A stretch of DNA of 64,000 nucleotides from an uncultured Clostridia bacterium. GTDB taxonomy: Bacteria; Bacillota; Clostridia; UBA1381. Both the position numbers and the translations under genes were made by a program. The stretch covers positions 62,001 through 126,000 of the forward strand of contig CANRKO010000001.1 in the NCBI GenBank assembly GCA_947631235.1. Reading direction: 5' to 3'. Below the pieces are notes generated by a model, which saw only the letters and a list, made by a program, of their open reading frames with translations, had not been told where the DNA came from and made no database searches. Of the stretch, positions 58,361 through 64,000 are shown in pieces (the stretch's first letter is position 1; each line of letters opens with the position of its first letter).

Positions 58361-60931
58361 TTATTCTTCTTCGCCGGAGGTGTCCTCGTACGCGCCGTCC
58401 TCATCGCCGCCGGAAGTGTCCTCGGACGCGTCGGTATCATCGCCGGAACCGGCGTCGCCCGACGGCGAAACGTCCGTTTCGTCGTAATCGGAGTAATCAT
58501 CGTCATCATCATCGTATGACGAAACGCCGCCCGACGTAGTACCGCCTGAGGAAACCGTGCCGTTGCCGGATACGGCAGGCGTAGGCTCGACAGTCGGCAG
58601 CGCCGTTGCCTCCGGTGTCGGCGACGCTGTCGGAGCCGGTGTGTTATCGTCCTTGTTCCTGCTTGCATGCTCCGCGTCGCAGTAGGAGCGCGGAACTGTT
58701 CCTTCAACGAAATATCCCGTTACCGACGGACAGGAGTCCGTCGCAAGTTTGCCCGAATATTCGCATACCGTTGCCTCTTTAACGCCCGACGGACGCGGTA
58801 TTTCCTTTGCGTTCAGATTTTCATGTATTCTCTCCATAACCCTGCGCCACGCGCTTATGGCGGGATTGCCCGATATACCCGCCGCCGAGAGCGAACTTGG
58901 GTTGTCAAAGCCGAACCAGCACGCGCACGAATAATACGGCGTGAAACCGACGAACCATTTATCGCAGTCGTCGTCCGTTGTACCCGTCTTTCCGTATGTG
59001 GGCATGGAACTGAGTTGTGCGCTCTGACCCGTGCCGTAGGGCAGCGTCACAACGCCGTTTAAAAGGTCGGTCATAATAAACGCCGACGCGGCGCTTATCG
59101 CCTGTATTGAATTTGAACTGTTTGTGAGTATTTCGTTGCCCTGCGCGTCAAGCACCTTTGTGTACGTGTGCGGCTTTATATATTTGCCGCTGTTCACGAA
59201 TGTCGCGTAAGCGGCAGCCATATCTTCGACCGTAACGCCTTTGGTAAGACCGCCCAAAGCGAGCGACGAGTAGTTTCTGTCCTTATCGACAATGGTTGAC
59301 ATATGATACTTGTCGCGAAGATAATTCATTGACGTTTGTACGCCCACCATATCGAGTATCTTTACGGCGGGGATATTCGCGCTGCGCGAGATAGCCTCTT
59401 TTACGGTCATGTCGCCGAGGAAACCGTCGTAGGAATTTTTGGGTTTCCACTTGTCGTCGCCTATCGTAATTTCCTCGTCCACCACCGTCGTGACCTCGCT
59501 GATCTTACCCGTGTCGATTGCGGGGGAGTACACCGACAGCGGCTTTATCGATGAACCCGGCTGACGCGCCATCTGCGTCGCTCTGTTCCAGCCGCGCACG
59601 TTCGTCTTTTCACCGAGACCGCCCATGATACCCTTGACCTGACCTGTGTACGGGTCTACCACAACCATAGCCGACTGCGCGCCCGCGCCCGTTCCGGGGA
59701 AATTCGACGTGTCGGTGAACACGTCCTCCATAATATCCTGTATGTCGGTGTCTATCGTGGCGTAAATTTTAAGACCGCCGTTGTATACCATGCGCGTCGC
59801 GAAATCCTCCGAGTAAGCCTTCTGCTCCATGAGGTCGCGCACTATGTCGTTTATAACCTGATCCACGAAATACGATGTCATCTGGTCTCCGCCCGAACGG
59901 TTCGCGTTGCTTACGATAAGGTCGCTCGCGGACGATTCGGCATATTCGGAGTCGGTAATGTATCCGAGTTCGTTCATCTTTTTGAGAACGATATTACGCT
60001 TTTCTATATTGTTTTCGGGATGTGTGAACGGGTCGTACTCCGACGGGTACTGCGTTATACCGGCTATCGACGCCGCCTCGGGCAGAGTGAGATCCGCCGC
60101 GTTTTTGTCAAAGTACGTCAGAGCCGCCGCCTCAACTCCGTTACAGTTGTTTGCGAAAAACGCGATATTTAAGTACATCGTAAGTATTTCGTCCTTACTG
60201 AGCTCGTTTTCGAGAGCGATTGCGCGCATGATTTCCTTGACCTTACGCGCGGGAGTGTTTTCTTTTTCGTTCGTTATGTTTTTGATAACCTGCTGCGTTA
60301 TGGTCGAACCGCCGTAATCAGCCGAGCCTATGCCGACCTTTGAAAGCACCCACTTCGTCGTCGCGCCCAGAGTACGCTTGAAGTCAAAGCCGTGATGATT
60401 GTAGAAACGCTCGTCCTCGATAGACACGATCGCGTCCTTCATAACCTGCGGTATCTGCGTCGAGTCAATCCATATTCTGCGCGTGTCGGAACTTAGCTGT
60501 TCAAGTTCCTGCTCGTTTCCGTTATCGTCGGTGTAATATATAGCCGAGGAGGTATTTTGCGCGAGCAGACGGATATTCATATCCTTAATTTCACGCGACA
60601 CCGCCGCGTACATACCCACAAGCATGCCCGACACGATAATTATTCCTATAAATATAACGGAGAAAATCGTAAGGCGCAGTCTCCTGCGGAAACGTATCTG
60701 CTTTTCCGTGAGTCTCTTTTTCTTCTTTTTTGATTTTCTGTTCCTTGAACCGCGGCGTGCGGGCGCGGCGTTTTCCGCGTCGGACTTGGGCGCGGGCGCG
60801 GCGTTTGCGCCGCGTCTCGTTCTGCGCGGCGACGCCGAAGATTGGGACGTCATTTCATCATATTTTTCCCAGTCGAAATCTTCTCCCGAATTGTTCGGCA
60901 TTCTTCCCGGTCTGTTTCTGTCATCAGCCAT
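58361..60931 (-). CDS. Class A penicillin-binding protein (PBP1A-type)
   Basis: About 856 aa. A basic cytoplasmic N-terminus (KKKKKR) and one membrane helix (LTIFSVIFIGIIIVSGMLVG) precede a GT51 transglycosylase with SIEDERFYNHHGFD and GGSTITQQVIKN. The transpeptidase follows, with GSSIKPL (nucleophile Ser and Lys), SRSANIP and YGKTGTTDD. The last 130 residues are a Pro/Thr/Ser then Asp/Ser/Gly/Glu-rich disordered tail. It polymerises and crosslinks peptidoglycan. The start is uncertain: neither the ATG at 60931 nor the GTG at 60958 has a clear Shine-Dalgarno, and the GTG lies in a hairpin arm. Confidence 0.92.
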   Translation of the reverse strand: MADDRNRPGRMPNNSGEDFDWEKYDEMTSQSSASPRRTRRGANAAPAPKSDAENAAPARRGSRNRKSKKKKKRLTEKQIRFRRRLRLTIFSVIFIGIIIVSGMLVGMYAAVSREIKDMNIRLLAQNTSSAIYYTDDNGNEQELEQLSSDTRRIWIDSTQIPQVMKDAIVSIEDERFYNHHGFDFKRTLGATTKWVLSKVGIGSADYGGSTITQQVIKNITNEKENTPARKVKEIMRAIALENELSKDEILTMYLNIAFFANNCNGVEAAALTYFDKNAADLTLPEAASIAGITQYPSEYDPFTHPENNIEKRNIVLKKMNELGYITDSEYAESSASDLIVSNANRSGGDQMTSYFVDQVINDIVRDLMEQKAYSEDFATRMVYNGGLKIYATIDTDIQDIMEDVFTDTSNFPGTGAGAQSAMVVVDPYTGQVKGIMGGLGEKTNVRGWNRATQMARQPGSSIKPLSVYSPAIDTGKISEVTTVVDEEITIGDDKWKPKNSYDGFLGDMTVKEAISRSANIPAVKILDMVGVQTSMNYLRDKYHMSTIVDKDRNYSSLALGGLTKGVTVEDMAAAYATFVNSGKYIKPHTYTKVLDAQGNEILTNSSNSIQAISAASAFIMTDLLNGVVTLPYGTGQSAQLSSMPTYGKTGTTDDDCDKWFVGFTPYYSCACWFGFDNPSSLSAAGISGNPAISAWRRVMERIHENLNAKEIPRPSGVKEATVCEYSGKLATDSCPSVTGYFVEGTVPRSYCDAEHASRNKDDNTPAPTASPTPEATALPTVEPTPAVSGNGTVSSGGTTSGGVSSYDDDDDDYSDYDETDVSPSGDAGSGDDTDASEDTSGGDEDGAYEDTSGEEE

Positions 60932-60951
60932 ATCGGTAATCTGCAACTTTC

Positions 60952-60990
60952 TGCTCACTTACGATTTGATGCGCGCCGGGCAAGTGAGCA
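60952..60990. promoter_or_regulatory. Hairpin at the translation start of the PBP gene
   Basis: Perfect 9-bp arms TGCTCACTT / AAGTGAGCA around a GC-rich loop. In the mRNA it precedes the ATG at 60931 and includes the alternative GTG. Confidence 0.55.
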
Positions 60991-61067
60991 TACACGGCGC
61001 GCGGCGGAGACAAAATTAAATTTGCCGCCGCGTTCTGTTACTGTATACACGTATGGTATATAAATCC

Positions 61068-61096
61068 ATTATAGCCTATTTTCCGCAAATTTGCAA
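61068..61096 (-). promoter_or_regulatory. Sigma-A promoter of the PBP gene
   Basis: Minus strand TTGCAA, 17 bp, TATAAT. The leader is over 100 nt. The rest of the 365-base gap holds only this and the SCP2 promoter. Confidence 0.65.
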
Positions 61097-61210
61097 CTGT
61101 TATTTTCCGCATTACCCGCCGCAAACGGTCTTTTTTTCGTCTATCCGTACATTAAAGACTGTAAAAAATACCCGTAAAGTAATGAGAAGTAACAAATTTG
61201 TGAATTATAT

Positions 61211-61239
61211 TTGACATAAAATAAAAAAAGATGTATACT
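61211..61239 (+). promoter_or_regulatory. Sigma-A promoter of the SCP2-tail gene
   Basis: TTGACA, 17 bp, TATACT. Confidence 0.75.
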
Positions 61240-61323
61240 GAAAATATCATCGAAGAATGTGCAATAATATGTAAAGAAAGACTGACAGCTTAAAACTGTC
61301 CGAAATTGAAAGGAGATTTAAAA

Positions 61324-61905
61324 ATGACATTCGAACAGGCATTTTTAAAGGTAAAGAGTAAGTTCGATAACGCGGATGCGAGTGGCGTAGCTGATTTTGC
61401 AATTCAGGTAACCCTCACGGACGAAGATTGCGGCGGTACGTTTTATGCGGAAGTAAAGAATGGTAAGCTTGCAGTCGAGCCGTATGATTACTATGACAAC
61501 GATGTTGTTCTCGATATTTCAAAATCTGCTTTGCTTGCGGTACTTGCGGGCAGATCGACGCTTGATAAGGCAATCGCAAACGGCGAGGCGTCAGTAAAGG
61601 GCGACGCGTCAAAGATTGCGGATTGGAAGTCAACAATAAAGAAGGCTGCACCGGCAAAGAAAGCCCCCGCCAAGAAGGCTCCGGCAAAGAAAGCCGCTCC
61701 GGCGAAAAAGACCGCAGCAAAGAAAGTTCCGGCGAAGAAGGCTGCACCGGCGAAGGAAACGGCTCCCGTGAAGAAGGAAGTTACCGAGAAGAAAACCGAG
61801 GCAAAGCCTGCTCCGGCAAAGACGGAAGTAAAGAGCGCTCCCGCAAAGAGCGAAACAAAACCCGCCGAAACAAAGCCCGCGGCAAAGACAACAAAGAAGA
61901 ACTAA
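61324..61905 (+). CDS. SCP2 sterol-binding-type domain fused to a histone H1-like Lys/Ala/Pro tail
   Basis: 193 aa from the ATG at 61324 (TTGAAAGGAGATTTAAAA upstream). Residues 1-105 look like an SCP2/lipid-carrier domain: EQAFLKVKSKFD, FAIQVTLTDEDCGGTFYAEVKNGKL, then VLDISKSALLAVLAGRSTLDKAIANGEASVKGD. Residues 106-193 are a low-complexity basic tail built from PAKKA-type repeats, like bacterial histone H1 homologues and AlgP. The head may bind a fatty molecule and the tail nucleic acid or acidic polymer (inference). It is transcribed alone from a strong promoter and ended by a perfect palindromic terminator. Confidence 0.8.
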   Translation: MTFEQAFLKVKSKFDNADASGVADFAIQVTLTDEDCGGTFYAEVKNGKLAVEPYDYYDNDVVLDISKSALLAVLAGRSTLDKAIANGEASVKGDASKIADWKSTIKKAAPAKKAPAKKAPAKKAAPAKKTAAKKVPAKKAAPAKETAPVKKEVTEKKTEAKPAPAKTEVKSAPAKSETKPAETKPAAKTTKKN

Positions 61906-61919
61906 ACTTTATATAATAT

Positions 61920-61948
61920 GAAAAAGACGGCGTACGCCGTCTTTTTTT
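61920..61948. terminator. Bidirectional terminator between the SCP2 gene and tspO
   Basis: GACGGCGTACGCCGTC palindrome flanked by A5 and T7. Confidence 0.93.
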
Positions 61949-61952
61949 GCAT

Positions 61953-62420
61953 TTAATTCAAAAGATAAATCATAATCGTAAGATAGAGCGCGAAACTCAC
62001 CCACACCAGATACGGTATCTGCAGATACCCCGCAAGCGGCTTGATTTTACGGAAACTTATTATCATAATAAGAATTAAAATCCACAAAAGCGCGAGCCAC
62101 ACTACCGCGAAAAGATACGCGCGCATATTAAAGAAGATTATGCTCCAGAAAAAGTTTACGATAAGCTGCAACGCGTAGACTTTAAGCGCGCCCGACACGT
62201 CCGTTTCGTCCTTCTTAACGTACACCATCGCGCTCGACACGCCCATAAGAATAAACAAAATCGACCACACGACGGGGAAGAGCCACATCGGCGGCGACAG
62301 CGGAGGACGGTTAAGCGTATCGTACATATTCATATTGCCGCTCGTAAACACAGCCGACAGACCGCCCACGGCGAGCGCTATCGCGATAGATATAACGTAC
62401 GGCTTTATTTTTTGCCACAT
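61953..62420 (-). CDS. tspO: TspO/MBR family tryptophan-rich sensory protein
   Basis: 155 aa, five membrane helices. NRPPLSPPMWLFPVVWSILFILMGVSSAMVY is the family's central motif and VNFFWSIIFF follows. Bacterial TspO proteins bind porphyrins and act in stress or tetrapyrrole handling. The ATG follows GTGAGAGGTGATAAAAT. It converges on the SCP2-tail gene, with only a terminator between. It is divergent from glnK, but no promoter for tspO was convincing. Confidence 0.9.
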   Translation of the reverse strand: MWQKIKPYVISIAIALAVGGLSAVFTSGNMNMYDTLNRPPLSPPMWLFPVVWSILFILMGVSSAMVYVKKDETDVSGALKVYALQLIVNFFWSIIFFNMRAYLFAVVWLALLWILILIMIISFRKIKPLAGYLQIPYLVWVSFALYLTIMIYLLN

Positions 62421-62552
62421 ATTTTATCACCTCTCACAATGTATTCTATGCGCATTTTTTATTTATAATTCACGCGCATTGTAAAGATTACATAAAATTA
62501 ACCGATTCACGGCGCGTAATTTTTACCGATTTAATAAAAATAAAAATTACGG

Positions 62553-62581
62553 TTGACAAATAAAAAAGGTCGGCGTATAAT
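62553..62581 (+). promoter_or_regulatory. Consensus promoter of glnK-amt
   Basis: TTGACA, 17 bp, TATAAT. The predicted start near 62588 leaves a 150-nt leader containing two terminator-like hairpins. Confidence 0.8.
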
Positions 62582-62605
62582 ACAGGTGAAGTTAAGGAAA
62601 AGCAC

Positions 62606-62652
62606 AAAGGCGTGTTTGCATATGGATTGCAGACACGCTTTTTCTTTTCTTT
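62606..62652 (+). terminator. Leader hairpin 1 upstream of glnK (terminator-like)
   Basis: An 11-bp stem GCGTGTTTGCA / TGCAGACACGC followed by TTTTTCTTTTCTTT, only about 20 nt after the predicted transcription start. Confidence 0.8.
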
Positions 62653-62670
62653 AAATATCAATACGAACAC

Positions 62671-62707
62671 AAGGGCGTGTTCTCCCGCAAAGGGGGAACA
62701 CGCTTTT
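62671..62707 (+). terminator. Leader hairpin 2 upstream of glnK (terminator-like)
   Basis: A 12-bp stem GCGTGTTCTCCC / GGGGGAACACGC followed by TTTT. The words ACAAAGGCGTGTT and ACAAGGGCGTGTT start the two hairpins, so they are direct repeats. Confidence 0.75.
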
Positions 62708-62736
62708 ATGTTCGGGAAAGAAAGGGGAAATTTGTC

Positions 62737-63087
62737 ATGGCTGAAATGACAAAAATCGAAATCATTACGAGACAGTCGAAACTCGAGGAGCTCAAGAACG
62801 CGCTCAACGAAATCGGCATTAACGGCATGACCGTTACAAATGTAATGGGCTACGGCGTGCAGAAGGGACAGCGTCACCATTACAGGGGCGTTGAATACAA
62901 TGTAGACCTTCTCCCGAAAGTAAAGGTTGAAATGGTGGTATGCTCCGTGCCGGTGGACGACGTTGTAAACACCGCGCTCGCGGTACTGCGAACGGGGGAG
63001 ATCGGAGACGGTAAAATCTTTATTTCGAGCGTTTCGCGCGTTATAAAGGTAAGAACCGGCGAAGAGGACAGAGAGGCGTTATTGTAA
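62737..63087 (+). CDS. glnK: P-II family nitrogen regulatory protein
   Basis: 116 aa from the ATG at 62737 (AAAGGGGAAATTTGTC upstream); the track start lies in hairpin 2. KIEIITRQSKLEELKNALNEIGINGMTVTNVMGYGVQKG, the T-loop YRGVEYN with the tyrosine often uridylylated, and the C-terminal GEIGDGKIFISSV with VIKVRTGE are all present. PII trimers sense 2-oxoglutarate and ATP/ADP, and GlnK plugs the ammonium channel AmtB. The amt gene starts 34 bases downstream. Confidence 0.95.
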   Translation: MAEMTKIEIITRQSKLEELKNALNEIGINGMTVTNVMGYGVQKGQRHHYRGVEYNVDLLPKVKVEMVVCSVPVDDVVNTALAVLRTGEIGDGKIFISSVSRVIKVRTGEEDREALL

Positions 63088-63121
63088 CGCAATTTGGGAC
63101 AGAAAGAGGGATTGATTTATT

Positions 63122-64000
63122 ATGACTATGGATGTTTTAACGCATATTGTGGATTGTTTTTGGTTGTTTCTGGGCGGCATACTCGTATTCTTCATGCAGA
63201 CCGGTTTCACAATGGTCGAGGCGGGATTTACGAGGAGCAAGAACACCGGTAACATTATAATGAAGAACATCGTTGACTTTATGTTCGGCTCGATCGTTTA
63301 CTGGATTATCGGCTACGGACTCATGTACGGCGAGGGCAACGGCTTTATCGGTATTCCTTTCGGCGACATGTTTATGAACGGCTTTTCATCGGCGGCTAAC
63401 ATGGATTACACAAAGCTGTTCTTCCAGACTGTATTCTGCGCGACCTCGGCGACGATCGTATCGGGCGCGGTAGCGGGCAGAACGGATTTCAGGGCCTACT
63501 GCATTTACAGCGCGTGCATCTCGCTCTTTATCTACCCGATCGCCGGTCACTGGGTATGGGGCGGCGGCTGGCTCGCCGAAATGGGATTCCATGACTTCGC
63601 GGGTTCGGCTATCGTACATATGCTCGGCGGCACGATGTCGTTCGTGGGCGCTGCTATCTTGGGACCGAGAATCGGCAAGTACAGGAAGGACGGAAAGCCG
63701 AACGCTATCCCGGGTCACAACATTCTTATCGGCGCACTCGGCGTGCTTATCCTCTGGGTGGGCTGGTTCGGATTTAACCCCGCGTCGACCGGCGGTCTGT
63801 CGAACGGCGGACTTGAAGTTGCGGCGAAGGTATTTATCACGACCAACCTCGCGGCATGCGCGGCGGCTATCACATCAATGTTCTTTACATGGTTCCGTTA
63901 CGGCAAGCCCGACGTTTCGATGACGCTCAACGGTATCCTCGGCGGACTCGTTGCGATTACGGCTCCCTGCGACGTGGTATCACCGTTCGCATCTGTTATC
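63122..64000 (+). CDS. amt: Ammonium transporter (Amt), N-terminal part; runs off the window
   Basis: 293 codons are visible; the gene is not in the ORF track because it is cut by the window end. The translation begins MTMDVLTHIVDCFWLFLGGILVFFMQTGFTMVEAGFTR and continues through NIVDFMFGSIVYWIIGYGL, HWVWGGGWLAEMGFHDFAGSAIVHMLGG (twin-His and pore region) and GWFGFNPAS. This is the Amt/MEP/Rh channel for ammonium. The ATG at 63122 has AGAGGGATTGATTTATT upstream, a slightly long spacing. It is co-transcribed with glnK in the usual order. Confidence 0.93.
   Translation, partial: MTMDVLTHIVDCFWLFLGGILVFFMQTGFTMVEAGFTRSKNTGNIIMKNIVDFMFGSIVYWIIGYGLMYGEGNGFIGIPFGDMFMNGFSSAANMDYTKLFFQTVFCATSATIVSGAVAGRTDFRAYCIYSACISLFIYPIAGHWVWGGGWLAEMGFHDFAGSAIVHMLGGTMSFVGAAILGPRIGKYRKDGKPNAIPGHNILIGALGVLILWVGWFGFNPASTGGLSNGGLEVAAKVFITTNLAACAAAITSMFFTWFRYGKPDVSMTLNGILGGLVAITAPCDVVSPFASVI

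Noticed and set aside
58667-59062. Plus-strand ORFs over the PBP gene
   Set aside because: Shadows without start signals; the PBP motifs on the minus strand are unambiguous.

Overview
The window comes from an anaerobic, endospore-forming member of the Clostridia (Firmicutes), most likely a gut-type organism. The evidence is an alpha/beta-type small acid-soluble spore protein, a complete Rnf complex, an HydABC-type [FeFe] hydrogenase with all three maturases, a pyrophosphate-type phosphofructokinase, Asp23/YloV/RecG gene order, strong Shine-Dalgarno sequences and many consensus sigma-A promoters with 17-bp spacers. Host genes look moderately GC-rich by eye. One AT-rich restriction-modification island (about 13.3-16.4 kb) stands out as acquired.

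Layout. 0-5 kb: a partial glutamate-cysteine ligase, then a minus-strand trio of free-standing condensation protein, carrier protein and adenylating enzyme (NRPS-like, product unknown). 4.6-5.8 kb: a gene-poor stretch with a compact convergent promoter pair around a 30-codon membrane peptide (type I toxin-antitoxin-like), palindromic repeats and a 45-aa small protein. 5.8-13.3 kb: a serine beta-lactamase-fold protein flanked by a duplicated terminator, PPi-PFK, a frameshifted sodium:neurotransmitter-type symporter, two small unknowns, and the KDPG aldolase/KDG kinase pair. 13.3-16.4 kb: an NgoBV-like type II R-M system plus a second cytosine methyltransferase whose ribosome-binding site is a run of nine G. 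16.5-23.6 kb: Asp23, DAK/DegV protein, RecG, SASP, LarC, and the divergent Gx-transporter/NusG-II/RseC set.

23.7-36.8 kb is an energy-conservation block: rnfCDGEAB, then the trimeric NuoE/NuoF/HydA-type hydrogenase behind a candidate Rex operator, then hydE-hydG-hydF. Malic enzyme and an exo-rhamnogalacturonan-lyase-like protein follow. Together with KDG kinase and KDPG aldolase they suggest plant-polysaccharide (pectin or uronate) fermentation, with redox balanced through ferredoxin, NADH and H2. 40.8-53.7 kb holds a P-type ATPase, an ATP-grasp ligase, an ABM monooxygenase, and surface-polymer genes (two GT2 enzymes, GalE, a TagF-like transferase, SGNH, MBOAT and DHHW proteins).

53.7-64 kb: carAB (minus strand) behind a leader peptide and terminator that look like a translation-coupled, U-rich attenuator; a class A PBP; an SCP2 domain fused to a histone-H1-like tail; TspO; and glnK-amt behind two tandem hairpins. 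The strongest candidates for something undescribed are the carAB leader, the type I toxin-antitoxin-like locus, the poly-G ribosome-binding site of the methyltransferase and the glnK leader. No rRNA, tRNA or CRISPR array was seen. All calls come from reading the sequence; no database search was possible.
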